Source of the DNA: Perkinsus chesapeaki | Taxonomy: Eukaryota; Perkinsozoa; Perkinsida; Perkinsidae | Direction: 5' to 3' | DNA length: 49,331 nt | Assembly: GCA_013115145.1 (NCBI GenBank) | Contig: JAAPAO010000195.1 | Coordinates: forward strand, 5,606-54,936 | Shown: positions 22,130 through 34,716 of the stretch, one piece after another | Layout of the letters: every line of letters begins with the position of its first letter | Numbering within the stretch: the first letter of the stretch is position 1 | Position numbers and translations under genes: made by a program | The notes under the pieces: model-generated | Seen by the model: only the letters and a program-made list of their open reading frames with translations | The model's database searches: none | What the model was told of the DNA's origin: nothing

Positions 22130-24260
22130 AGATTGGTGTCACCGCCGCGTTTATTGCTCCCGAGCAAAGTATTCACTACTAGTCGGGTTTCGGCCTCCCT
22201 TGCGGAAGTCTTGGTCTGGAATATAAGACTAATTATGATAGATGTATTAATAATCTATCTTATAATCTTGGAAGACTCATCTCGGGAAGGTATCCATATT
22301 AAAGGAGATTCTAACGCAAATTCCAAGTATTTTTCAATGCATCGAAGCTCTTCGATTACGCTGAAGTCGCGGGTTCGATTCCGGGATGGGATATTAAAGG
22401 ATAGTGGGAACTATTATACCATGAACTCTTTCATATCTTTCACTTAGGTATCGACATCCACATACAAACCTGCATATCTTAGAGCTCCGCTGTGCTAGAT
22501 TCTCAGAGGTTCGTCCCGGCCTCCACAGGACTGTCTCCTTTTTTTGTGGCTAGTGTTGAGCGCACAATCGCCTATATGATTTTTCACATTGAGTTCATTA
22601 GTTGAATTGTTAAATTCTTCCTTATTCTTTACCTTATCATATTTAGATTTTCCCGCCTTTTTGTGTCCTACTTCGAAATCTTTACTTTGTTGATCTCCTT
22701 GGGCGTTATATATTCCATAACACGCTGCGCGTTCGACTCTCATGGATTCCCCATAGTTTTCTAATAATATTAATTCCAATTTCTCATGACGGATTTCTGC
22801 CCACCTTTAATCATACCGACTTCTTCTCGCGATGCTGCAGACCCGGAATATAAGGATTTGCGTCACCACACTCTAACGATTACATTACCAGACAGGAAAG
22901 CAGCTTCTAAAACGGTCTTCTCAGAAGGCGATGAGACCCGATCAAGTACGGTAGTACGCAATCTCGGCGATCTTTCGACTTTGTTTATCTTAGGCGTTAC
23001 GAGGAGCTCCAGCGCCGATTATGAGTGGGCGAACTCGGATCCGCCGATTCAACGGCCGGCTAATTTCCCAACTAACAAGCTTTTCCTACCGGTTGAGGTA
23101 ATTGTATGAAGAGCTCGTGTATTGACCTTTGGCGTATCTTGCAAGGTTCGACCTCGTAGAGGTTGCCTATGTAATCAAGTCCTTACCAACGCCGAAGCTC
23201 CTAGCCCGTACAGTGCGGAGAGTTGCGAAATCGACGCTAATGAGGGTGAAGCTGCGTCCCCCTTTGATTGGGAGAAGTTCGAGATTATTGATAGATTCAG
23301 GTGAGAAGAGGGAGGTCGAGCGTTGGCTTCCCCCAGTGAACAGCTTGAAAATGAATTTGAATAGTTTAAAACCGGTAGGCGAGTTAATATGGTAGCGTTG
23401 AAGCCTTAGTTTTTAATATCTCACTGTGGATGGTTTCAAATAGCTGTGGGTTTATGCTGCTTGAGGGTTTCTCTTGTCAGATTTGATGGGTTGAGTGTCT
23501 GTAAAGCCAGTGGGCAACATATTGTAATTGGCGGTGACACACGGCGCCTAATTAATTCTCAGAGTGAACGTTACAGGGTGAGTATCTTTCCGCTATCCAA
23601 GAAAGATTCCGAATAGGTTGGTATATTGAGCTCCTCTTCTCCTTCAGGAAGAGACCGATGCTTATCGTTCATTCTGGGACCCTTCAAATTATCAAGCATG
23701 GCGTAACAGATGCACAGAAACACGCCGTCGAAGTATGAGGAGTTCCTCTTCCTCAAATAAAATTAGGCCCTGGCCTAATGCGCTGAGGGCGCCCGAGAGG
23801 AGGGCCACAACCAACTGTAATATAAAGGGAAGGAATGGCGGAGAAATTGGTGTGCATGGTTCGTTGAATAGAAGTAGTTATAAGAATTTTACTAATAAAT
23901 AGATGGTCGACAAAGGGTTACCATGGAGTTTCCGAGCTTTGAGGAGCGATTCTTTTGTGAGCAAATCGTTGGTGATTGTGACCCTAAGTGTCCCGATCGA
24001 TTGTGTACGTGTCTCGGTATTAGATACTTATAAAAGCAGAGCATATGTTTCTTGGAAGGATTGGCTTAGGCAGAACGCCTCTGATAAGAAGGGTTGCAAT
24101 CCTTCAATGGCCGATGGCATTCGTATTAAGCCCCATATGAAGTATTCCGATTACCATATGTAATCGATCCCCCAGCAGAATGGTGTTACTAATTCTCACT
24201 CGATAATGATTCTATATATCTGTCAGTGTCTATCGAGCCGCTGTCAATCAAGCTGTAATT
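22130..24260 (+). mobile_element. Decayed Ty1/copia-like retroelement
   Basis: Fragmented plus-strand frames (22133-22447, 22786-23109, 23122-23395, 23903-24163) are broken by stops and shifts. Just after the last, at about 24170-24200, the frame reads PQQNGVTNSHS, matching the 'TPQQNGV.ER' block near the end of the copia integrase core, and is preceded by a stop. This single motif is the main evidence. The upstream frames are placed in the element by position only. No LTRs, primer-binding site or reverse transcriptase YVDD motif were found, so the element is dead and possibly truncated at its 3' side. Confidence 0.5.
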
Positions 24261-25205
24261 TTGTCCTCGTCGGAATTCCCCTTAGTAATAGCGATTACTT
24301 CCTTCTTTTCTCGTATCATACGGAACCTATAAGGATAAACTCGGAGGCCAGCGTTCGCTGGCATATAGACTAATGTACTTAGACTGTTTTAATGAATTTC
24401 TTAGATTGTCATAATGACTATGTATTGTCACGGGATACCTGTGTGTTGCCCCGGCGAAGATGATAATGCGGAAAAGTCCTGAGGTATCTCTGTTTGAACA
24501 ACTGTTGATCGATCTCCTAGAGCACTCGGCATTCGGCGTATATTAGCCATGCCACGCTCCTTGGATTTTGTATGTACCAGAGTTAGTATACCCGATTTCT
24601 ATTCTACTTTGTTGGTCTTGAGTTGTGTCATCACCAGCGGCGGGAGCAGCTTTCCTTTTTACCTTGGTCAGGGTTATTGATCAAGAGAAGGGTATTGGCG
24701 AGATGGTTTCTGGGACCGACGAAATATTGTGTTGAAGTTGTCATTTAGCGGAGCTTATGCTGTCTAGAGAGAACCTTGTCATTTTTAGCCTCAAGCCGCC
24801 GCAGTGCGATCTCATAGTGGCGGTAATAAGTCGGTGACATCAGTGAGCTGGAGAAGTCAGATTCCGTCGAGATGATGAATTAGGACAATCTATGGAAGTC
24901 AAAACAACTAATACTAAGTCTACTAATACTACTCTAATCTATAGAGTACATTACTCTATATGCCAGCCAGGACTGGCTTACTAAGTCTTCTGACCGTTGG
25001 TCGGAAGGAGTAGTAAGTTTGTGGTACTACAGGTGAGGATTCCATACGGCGATCTCCGCTAAAACTGTGGGGTCATCTACGGCTCAGTAAAGTGCGTGTT
25101 CTGCTATCATCGATGGAGCTCTTCTTTGAGGGAGGCTTCTTAAGCCACTGTTATCTTCCGTTGTGTCGAGGCTCAGATCTCTATTAGGGAATTTGATTTA
25201 TTTTC
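24261..25205. other. No supported gene; upstream of HECT ligase
   Basis: Stops are dense. A perfect 9-bp inverted repeat (TATAGAGTA cat TACTCTATA) sits at 24940-24960, and imperfect hairpins follow at about 24963-25010. The HECT ligase promoter should lie just before 25206, but no element is clear. Confidence 0.5.
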
Positions 25206-28200
25206 ATGGGGGGCAGTGCACCGTCGGAAAGTCCACGGCCACATGCAAGCGAAGATGATATGAAAAGGACGCATGCGAGGTGTTTGGCCGAGCTTTTGCG
25301 AGGTTGTTAGGGCTGTTTGATTAGATACATACACGGCCTTATTGCGGAACCAAGCGACCCTTTCAAGGCCGCCAAAGAAGCTGCTATATCTGTCGCTCGG
25401 GGGAGCGGGTCCCAAACTGTGGAGGAAGTATTGGCGCTCAGTGATGACTCATTTCTGTTGCCATCGGACTCGGCTATTGGTAATAACAGGCTTGGAGAGT
25501 CGGGACGTAAAACACATCACATCTTTTACGGGTGTCGTTTAATTTGGAGGACCTACGAGAGACACTGACTCAGATGGTCTTAACACCTCGTGGCTTGGAA
25601 ATTTCGTTGACTTACTTTGGGATGTGATATGGGAGGACGTTGATCCTAAAGGGCGCTTGCGGTTCAGAATATCTGATTCCGAGGCTCCGAGAATCATTGA
25701 TATCTTTGGGGGCTGTGAAGCTTGTTTGGTCAGGCGAACTAGTGCACTTTATTAAAACAAAGGAAGAGCCTCCTACCATTGAAGAGTTGTGGAGCGATGA
25801 AGCATTACTACGCATAACCTGCTGCAACATATTCACAGCTTCTTTGCTGTTTAACTATTTGAATTCGAAGGGAGCATACATTGGCGCTCTTCTCGAGAAA
25901 GTCAAGGCGGCTGCAGCAGCCACGTCAACGGCAGAATGGGCGACGCCGATGGTCGAGCATATAAAGGGGCTTCTTGATTCTACCACTCTGAGGAATGTGG
26001 ATAAGAATTATTGCGGCTTCTTTGTCTGCACTCTGTCTATCATAGACAGGCTTGGAGAAGAGGAAATGGTAATAACAGTCGGTATGTAGCGGCCAACTTC
26101 AAGCGGGATGTTGTGATTGCTGCCGACTCCTGGATTTCAGGGGGTGGTGCTGAGCGGGCTGGCTTGTCTTCCGAAGCCTGTGAGGAGGATCGTTGCTCGT
26201 CAGCTAGTGGAGAGGACTGGCAGTCTGGCGGAACTAACAGCACGTTTGGAAATGCTCAGAGAGTTCATTACTTTGTAAGAGGTCGTCTGATGCCCCTGGT
26301 TAGTTGTTGGCTCTTAGGTTGGCGGTTGAAAGACTAGGACAACTGGGTCTGGATACTCTTCAAATAGATACATGTGAGACAGTGGAATGGCTTGAGTGGC
26401 TCGACTGTCGAGCCATTCGGCATAGCTGGACTTCCTATTCCCTACCTCAGTGCCACTGCGCTCCCGGCCATGGATGACGTTTGTCTCACAGTGCAGAAAG
26501 CCTATCAAGGGCGCCCTCGAAATCATTGGGGTAATGAAGTCTACCGTGTGTGCGGGGGATACTTTTCTACTTGTAATACAAATGCAAGCTCCGCCGTATT
26601 GCGAGTTGTCCATGAATCTGTCCGTGCTAGACTTTCATTTTTCAATTTTCGATGGGACTTCGTCCCGTTAAGCCAGACAGCCTCGAGCAGTGGGGTTTAT
26701 GTGATCTCTAAGGAGTGGGTACTTAAAGTACCGTACTTTCGAAACTCCAAGGCGGTGGGGGCAATCAAGCCTTTGCACCATGATCTCTCGCTCTCCGGTT
26801 GAAGAGCTCCGAAGTCTATTCCCTCGCTCACAACGTCCGAGTTAGATTGTGTAAGTTACTACAATCTAATTAATACCGATGGATATGTCCATGTCACTCT
26901 GTGCGACTGGAGTGGTCACTTACTGCGCCTTTGAGATACCGCAGGTGTTTCAAACACCGTGTTTGTAGATTTTAGATTCAAATCCAAGATTCAAATTTGT
27001 CTTCTATAATTGAATCATCCGCCAAAGAGGACTGCAAGTCTCTTCGGTGTTTGTCAACCAGAACGACTTACAGACTGAGGACTTGTGGAGAGCCTTAAGC
27101 ACTAAACGATGTTTAGAGTCACCGTTGGCGGATCATCAATGGCGAGTCGCCAAACGACGGCCGTCTGGTCTATCTCGACCATACATATATTAACTAGGAT
27201 TGCTTAACGGGCAGCGACTCAATTTCACGCTACCAAAAGTGCTGTAGATGATTGCCGGTTCAAAGCCAGTAATCGTGTAAACGTGGTTTTAAATCCAGTG
27301 GTTTTAAATGCTCATGAACACCGACAGTGTAATAAGGAGCTATACTGTCAAGGCGTTTCTTGTTTAACCAAAGAGCATGGCTGGAGAATGTCGGTGCCAG
27401 CGTACATGTTATATGCTGTAGTAAAAAAATTCAGGCAACTCGGTGAGACCTATCAGTAAGACCCTCGAGCCTAAAACCCGTGGCTCCAGGGACGTGGGGT
27501 GAATTTGATGATCTTTTGCGATTGTTGAACATGGCTACTGATCAGGCGATCTGGAAGGCTAGCAGTACTCTTCCGCCGTCGTCGGTAAGGGCTGGGGCTG
27601 TCGTCGGCGAATCCAAGCAGCTAATTGCGCAGACTTCGCTTATTTACCCGGCGAAACAACTAGACTCGTGCCATGGACCTCTCGCGATTTGTTCCATGAT
27701 GGTCCCCTCTTTCTCAGAGCATCCCAGACGCGGAATTCTACAATGATGCTTTAAGCCAAACTGACGCTTTGCTGCGTCACGAAGCCACGTGAGACTGGGA
27801 CACTGTTTAGGGCTATGTGTGGTTTTATGGATACGTCTTCCTTCGGGAGGATAATGTCATAAGCGTATTCGTAATGCTGATTGGTATCTTTTTCGGAGGT
27901 AGCATTATCTACGGAAAACGAGAGCTCTTTGAATGGGGCATTCGTAATCCTGCATGAAATTGACTCTGTCACTTCAATTCTGATGTGAAGCTTGGAATTT
28001 AGTGCATGTATGGTTAGGAGCTGGATAGTGAATAGCCGCATTTACGCTTTTCGGGAACTAACTCGTAATGGAGGCCATGCTTCGAGCTCATCGTCGTCAC
28101 CCGAACCAAGGCGAGGTCAGGGTGAGTCAGTCTGATTATCTATGCCTGCCTGGATTCTGCGCCAGGTGCCCTTCCGAGCGATGGAAGCGTGTCCTCCTCG

Positions 28201-31200
28201 CCTAGCAGCTCTGAGGCTTCGGCCATATTGCGAAGTCACGACCCGCATGGCAGTGCTTCCCAGGGCCGTCGTCGCCGTAAGCGCGCCAGGACCTGTTCTT
28301 CGCAACCTAATCCGCTTCAGCTCGGCCCGGTGCGGATAGTGTAACCGATCCAACAGCCCCGGGATACAGAGTGGAGAGGCACATGAAGCAGCTAGCCGAC
28401 TCCGGTGTGCTCGCAACTGCTCCGTGTGTTCTGGATGTCGGAGCGCGAGTGGGTCGGTAGCCAGTCCCATTCGGTATCGCATCAAAGTCAGGTTCGTGTG
28501 CTGAGGCTCGAGTCAGAGCATCATGCCCGCCAAATCTCACAGGAGCACGCATTTATGAGGGTACCAGAGAGAGCTATCAGGGTAGCGAGGAGTGTTTTAT
28601 AGGCTCAGTCGTCTGGCATGGTTCTTCCCGGTGGCCGAATACTTGTGATGGCTCAAGACATGTTTACAATTCTACGGGTTCGGAGGGACCACCTGGTGAG
28701 TGTTGCACATATCATCTTGAGCTACGCCGCTCACTCGACTATGGCCTGTTGGCATGAAAAGGGCTACATATGCGACTTCCTAATAGGAAGTTCCTACCCT
28801 CGAGCTTTCTCCGCACTATATGCTTCGAATGGCAGCAATCATATTGCAGTAGATGACTCAGTGAAACTTAATAGCTTCCCTTTCATACGGACACGAATAA
28901 ATGGCCGAAGTTGATGTCGTTACATCACACGTTATACACGTTATACGGGTTGGGCTGGAATCGACATTAAATACCATTGCTATAACATCTACAGGGCTAA
29001 GGATAGTACAATACTCGAAAATCAGGACTTGATTTGCCTCTGAACTCGAGTTATGCGCAGAACACCGTTTATGATAAGAATGTGTGGAGCAGTGTATTTC
29101 TCACTTGTCCGTAGAGCGTATCTTGTGCTTTTCCTCGATCAGCTGTTAACTTTTTTCATCTCAGTTGGAGGATTCTCTGAGGCAGCTAGCGGGGTTCGGT
29201 GCAGATGAGCTGAAGCGAGTCCTGAAAGTAGAAGAGCAGGTTGTTGCTTCATCACACCACAGTTCGAGCTAAAGGTCCAGTTTGAAGGAGAACAGGGCGT
29301 TGACGAAGGTGGAGTTCAGAAGGAGTTCTTCCTGCTCTTGGTTCAGGAGGTAGGGAAGGGTCTTTGAAAATGGAACATATTTTTCATCTGAAGTTCATTT
29401 AATAGCCTTACTTGTTTATGTAATATAATAGTTAGACTAGTTTGACTTGGGGTTTTTTCACGATTTATTTCCTTCGATATCTTGATGAAATACTTATGGT
29501 TTAAAAAATGGTTATAATAGCTAACAGTATCGTGTTGGGTTATAATTTTACATTATAAAGCATTAAATATAACTTGTACGATAGCATTTAATCTCAGTAG
29601 ATGTCAACGGTGTGATGATGATTTAAGCCAGAGCTGTACTGTCTTTCTCTTAGATGTACGACGAAAACTATGCCATGTTTGAGTACAATAAAGAAACGAG
29701 AACATTTTGGTTCTCCAACAAGTGCTTGGAGAGTAATCTCCAGTATGAGCTCTTCGGCATAGTCCTGGGCCTGGCAATCTATAGCGGAGTAAGTGCATGA
29801 CATTCGAACGCCAGGGAGGGCAGTGGGAGACTTCGTTCGCTTCGACTGCTCCTGCTCGTGAGAAGGAGTTTCTTCAAGACTGCCGACCAGACTCGATTCA
29901 ATCGATAGGGCATCGGCAACATTAAATGCCCCCATGCCAGGGCATTGGCTATGTCCTCTTGCACTTGAAACACTGTAGCATTCCTACCGCCAAGGAGAGC
30001 AGCACCAATGTTCATTTGCTCTCCTAATCACTGATAGCATGTAGGGACTCTTAACCCACGCCTGCCCGCCGACAGACCTCACTCTGACCGGTAGTTCCTC
30101 GGGAACATCTAATGCCCGCGTCCGATATGTTTCGGCTCTTCGACTGGGAACATATTTCCTGTAAAGCATCTAACCTGTGAATTTGTGATGTTTTGATCCC
30201 CGGCGGGGAGTATGAGGCTGGATGGCTCCCTAGTTTCCCTGGAGTATTTTCATACCTTGTCCTCTTTCTTTGCTTTGATCCTTCGCACTTGCAGGTGATT
30301 CTGGATATCAATTTTCCCTTGATAGTGTACAGGAAGCTCCTGTCAGCAGACAAGGAAGGTCGAATAGACAAACCCAGTCTGGACATGATTGAGAGAGAAT
30401 TCGACCCGGAGTTCGCTCAGGGGTTGAGGAAGGTTTGAAGCATATCATTAGTCTTTGGTGGTGGCAGACGATCTTCTCAGTTCCTAAATTTCTCCGGCGA
30501 TATCGAGGCTACGTTCAGCTTCACTATGTCCACCGATTACGAGTAATGGTGGGACGCCGATTTTCGGCAGCGCCGCGATGTGAACTCGTTTGAAGGTTGC
30601 CACACTCTCTTCCGTCTCTTCATGGGAACCGTTACAAAAGAAAAACTAAAATTAAGCGTTTCTCCCCTGGGAGCACTTGCTCTCCCCAAAACTACACTCT
30701 CCCGTCTAGATACTTTGGCGAGCGAGTTGTTGTTGACTTGATCCCGAATGGCCGTAACATCGCCGTCACGAATGCCAATCGATATGAGTATGCCGAGAAG
30801 TAATAGTCTTAAAGTTTCGTGAGAATTATTGAAGCTACTTTTCCTGATAGAATAATCGACTGGAAAATTAACGCCTCCATCGCCCGACAGTTCTGGGCCT
30901 TCAAGCGTGGCTTTGATAAGTGTGTAAGTCCGCGGGGAACTAGGCAAACTGGCGAAGTCGGAGTGTCTGGTGGCAGATAGGGCAGTCGGCTCTCTTTCAA
31001 CGCCTCTTCAAGACTCCGACTGATCTAGAGCTGCTCATTTGTGGCACCAAAGAGCTGGACTTCGAAGCTTTGAGAACTAACACCATCTACGATGATGGCT
31101 TCACGAAGGACTCGCCTGTCATTCGGTACGTGGTCGTGAAGGCCAGTCGGTCGAGTGGCGCTCAGGTGGTTCTGGGAGGCAATGCTGTCGCCGATGTGCA

Positions 31201-32033
31201 CCGAGCAGGACAAGTCTAAGCTGCTGCTCTTCATCACAGGTGAGACGGTAGAATCGGAAACTGTTTCGTGATTCTTCTTGTTCGCCGTTGAGCGTCTTTG
31301 AAGCCTGCGAATTTGATGGGAATCTTTGAAGCTCGTCTGATGCACGCTTGCATATTTTTCCTTGGTATATGTGTGGGAAGTCTCGCTTGTCTCGGCAGGT
31401 AGCAGCAGAGCTCCTCCCAACGGTTTGAACTCTGTCGAGTCGAAGATAACGATATCTAGAATGGGACCGGATTCGGACAGGCTACCGCAAGTAGGCCCTG
31501 CCACCGAGGGTTGTGTTCGAGGAAGACGAAGCGCGATGATGATATTGTGCTTGCATTGGAAAACCGCGTTTTATATGTGACGCAGGAATATCGAACAAGT
31601 TCTCATTGGGGGCGTGCATCAGAGGTGTAATGTTGAGAACACGACTTGTAGGAACATCTTTCCTTGAACCCTTCACATACCTTCAACATTTAATCTCTCG
31701 TCATTGCTTTTCTGAACAACGAGAATGCGGCAGAAAAGAGCAGCCGCTGTGACACTAAGGCCGACGCCAGGAAGTGAAAACTCAAAGAGCTAACTTGAGC
31801 CCAGCAATTGTGTGCCTAGTTACTACTTGGGTGTGAATCTGACAATACTGTGAATCTCTTAAGTAGCTACCAAACTTTCAGGTCTATCTTTAGTTAAACG
31901 TGATTGCATGAAGTTCCCTCAGGCCCACACCTGCTTCAACCACCTTCTCCTGCCGGAGTACTCATCCGAGGAGAAGCTCCGTAAAATGATCAAACTAGCA
32001 ATCGAGAACTGTACCGGTTTCGGCCTCATATGA
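25206..32033 (+). CDS. E6AP-like HECT-domain E3 ubiquitin ligase
   Basis: HECT ligases take ubiquitin onto a catalytic Cys and pass it to substrates. Start ATG 25206. Exons: 25206-25279, 25325-25479, 25550 to about 25740, one unresolved to 26068, 26141-26274, about 27480-27584, 27718-27788, 28131-28276, 28321-28448, 28492-28560, 28603-28695, 29165-29227, 29263-29349, 29654-29788, 30295-30432, 30481-30542, 30710-30799, 30851-30923, 30977-31125, 31166-31239, 31399-31490 and 31923-32033. Phases agree from 27718 onward. Landmarks: [76 protein letters not shown]; and [14 protein letters not shown] with catalytic Cys codon 31932-31934, ending FGLI. The order and the upstream LREFITL helix match E6AP/UBE3A. 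The N-terminal MKRTHARYIHGL recalls the AZUL start but lacks its zinc cysteines. The joins between about 25740-26068 and 26275-27480 are not solved. Confidence 0.9.
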
Positions 32034-32145
32034 GACGTGCCACTTCGTAACCACATCGTGTCTGATTTAACTATAGTTTCTCTCCGGGAGAGTTGTGTTC
32101 CTTGGCTCGTCCCTCCTTCCCCGTCTGTAGGGTGTCGCCTCGAGT

Positions 32146-33174
32146 ATGAGGGATTTGAGCTCCGAATTCGTCCGTGAGCGTCGGCAGCAGCAAGTCCAGT
32201 ATAATCTAGAGCGGCAGCGGATATACCGCCATGCAGTAGGTAGGCATTCCTCTGCTCTCCACGGCAGAAGTTCGCAGACATCCTTACCGTAGTATGTTAT
32301 CCTCAGTATCAATGGACTTTGTCGGTTAGGGAAATGTGGGTTAGGCAGCAAAGTGATTGAGTCCATCAGAGTGGCCAGTAGGGGAAGGATGTAAAAGCGG
32401 CTGTTTATAAGGGCCAATGTTATTAGTCAATCGGCTCGGGGCACACCGCGAGTCTTGTCCAACAGGCTACTGTCCCGACCAATATTTGCCCTTTCATGTC
32501 TGTTATTGGCACTTGTTGAATGTTCGACGCTGAGGTCAGTTCGATGGGGTGTGCATCTCAGGTTAGCCGCGGAGATGCCCGAGAAATTGTGTCATTGGTG
32601 AGTCGTGACGCGGCGAAGTCAGCAACATCGGTCCGTATTAGCACAGCAACAATTTGCGAAGAATGTGGAGGTGAGTTGGGGTGGGTACTTCAGATTAAAG
32701 CACTGTGAGAGATTAACGAACATGTTGGTCTGAGAGGCGTCAACTGTGGGTGCATGTGGCCTCGTCGAAATGGAGGTTTGAAAGTGTCGTGTTAGCGCGC
32801 TGAGCTGGAAATTCTCTCAGAGCGACCCTTCTCGATTAGTGTCGAGTGCTTTGCTTCTGGGAACACTTGGTGTGTGCTCCTGCAGACAACCTAGTAGCTC
32901 ATCCCTTTATTTACCCGACACAGATAACTGCATGCACGGTTGTCCGACCCTGTGGAGTACATCTTCATCCACTTTTCGCTGCTTGGGGTCAGTGCATATC
33001 CCTTCAGCATCCCTATCACACTCGTTCCTCGGGCCCTCCCCGAAGGTCTGCTACCTTTGCTATCGAGTCCTCTGCGCTAAGTGCCGATCATTTACTGGTC
33101 GGCCTGTAGCCGCAGTGCCTGGCAAGGAGGCCACGGCGGATGTGTGTAAAGTATGCGAAGCCTGCTCGATGTAA
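32146..33174 (+). CDS. Small FYVE-like zinc-finger protein
   Basis: A model of five or so exons starts at ATG 32146 (exon to 32239, MRDLSSEFVRERRQQQ), continues at 32540-32597 and 32642-32670 (44-bp intron between, ending ICEECG), then 32886 onward and a last exon ending at TAA 33172-33174. The last exon reads KVCYLCYRVLCAKCRSF and, some 15 residues on, VCKVCEAC. The spacing CxxC...VCxxC...C..C with an aromatic after the third pair resembles a FYVE finger, which binds phosphatidylinositol 3-phosphate on endosomes. The basic RHHC patch is missing, so lipid binding is doubtful. The join between the exon at 32886 and the last exon would need a 20-bp intron (32967-32987), too short for this genome, so that part of the model is wrong or incomplete. 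The gene lies 113 bp after the HECT stop, on the same strand. Confidence 0.45.
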
Positions 33175-33632
33175 GGATTCGGAACGGACCTGTGCCGGGG
33201 CTTTGTGAATGGCAATATATCCTCTCCCGACTGCAGCCATGTGTCAGTAGGATCGCGATAACTTCTCGGCCAGCACTTCTCTTCCACCAGGCAGCTGACA
33301 GTAGCCAGCAAGAAGTATAGCTGCGGGCTCAGTCACTCGTAAAAAGCTGAGCAGCAGCAGCCCTATGAAGTGTAGAGGCATCTTCGATAGTAACCTATTG
33401 AACGATTTCCCATATCTTGACGTCTACCGTAGCTGCGAGCTCTTTCGTTCGAGGAACAGCGTGTCGTAGTAGAACCAGCCGCTACCTGTCCGAGCCTCTT
33501 GCCTTTTGTCGCGGGGTGTTATCCTTTCGTGGCCGCTGCTCGCTGTGGCTTCGTTGTGGTAGATACGTGAACAGACTCGGTGTTTTCATCTCACTATTAT
33601 TATTCCTATCATGTTGTAGGCTGGTCCACATT

Positions 33633-33929
33633 ATGCGTTACCGTTACAACCCTCTAGGTGGGTTGTCATCAGATCGTCTTCTCGCTCACCGTATCCATAA
33701 GAAGGGCAGTACGGTTATCGTAGAGTTCGACAGTGCTATGAGGAATTACGAAGGTCTGGCAAGGTGAGTGAGCTGAGCATGTTTCTCGCGTCACGCGCCA
33801 CGAAATTATCTCAGGTTGGTGGGTCAGCTCGGAACTATTCCGCCGGAAATTGCTAGCGAGTTGCCGTCGCTGGAAGATGCTGTGAATCGGAGACTGCGGG
33901 TGGGACTGCAGTCTTTCAGCAAAGTCTGA
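33633..33929 (+). CDS. Small hypothetical protein (81 residues)
   Basis: Two exons, 33633-33763 and 33815-33929, joined by a 51-bp GT-AG intron (gtgagtgag...tctcag), give 81 residues starting MRYRYNPLGGLSSDRLLAHR and ending LQSFSKV. The join restores the frame exactly, and a leading ATG lies in the first exon. No family is recognised; the protein is basic at the N-terminus with a helical C-terminal half. Further 3' exons are possible: a cag acceptor at about 34100 opens LVELQRQASSTRQ before a gtgagt donor, and another frame at 34270-34430 ends at gtgagg. The true gene may therefore be longer and reach towards 34440. Confidence 0.45.
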
Positions 33930-34716
33930 AGGATCCTAGATGTATCATATATAAATTGCGAATATCAGAGATGTGCAGTCCGTTTCGATGCATCGATTGG
34001 TACTCGTCATTTTTTGTGCAACTGTTTTGGATACATTTGTGCTTTAAGGGCTCTCCCCCTTACCCTATGAAAATCGATTCTCTGCTTTCTCTGTCAGACT
34101 CTTGTTGAACTGCAGCGTCAGGCGTCGAGTACAAGACAAAGTGAGTCGGGCTTCCGAATCGGCCGTAGTCTGCCACTATTCAATTAGACTAATCCCGTGA
34201 GAGCCCCTCCGGGTGGTGTTCAGGTCTGAGACTCTCCCATATATTTTTCATTGTCTCCATGTCCACCGCAGCAGTGGTGGCTCATCTCACATGCTCGGAT
34301 GGCGAAACATTGCCTTTTCATGGCGCGCGGTCTCAGGCACCGCTCACGACACGACCGTCCAGGCCAGCATCGTGCGCTGGTTGCGGAACACGATAAATGA
34401 CGCGAAACTCCAATTGGCTGTGGCTAGGAAGGTGAGGGCTCATGGATCGATCTGCCACAGCTAGATCGCCACGCAGATACTCCGCTCCGACGCGACGGAG
34501 TTGAGATGATTCATTTTACTAAGTGCGTGACAGTTTCCCTTTACAATTGCGTACACTTCCACCACAGTTGTTGCGTGTGTAAATATATTTATACTGTCTC
34601 TGGGTAACCCAGATGGATTCCTGAGAGGGCCGTTGCCAGAAGTAGGAGAATCCTTCGTCAACCTGGGTGAACTGAGGTCACTTATTATTCCTTGAACTTT
34701 CACGAAGGGTTGTGGT
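33930..34716. other. Between small gene and ORC4; possible unassigned exons
   Basis: Splice-like borders flank two short openings (about 34100-34140 and 34270-34430), the second reading WLRNTINDAKLQLAVARK before a gtgagg donor. They may be 3' exons of the preceding small gene. Nothing joins them securely, and no motif was seen. Confidence 0.35.

Noticed and set aside
27250-27275. tRNA-like B box (ggttcaaagcc)
   Set aside because: No acceptor stem or A box could be folded around it at a tRNA distance. A SINE remnant is possible but unsupported.
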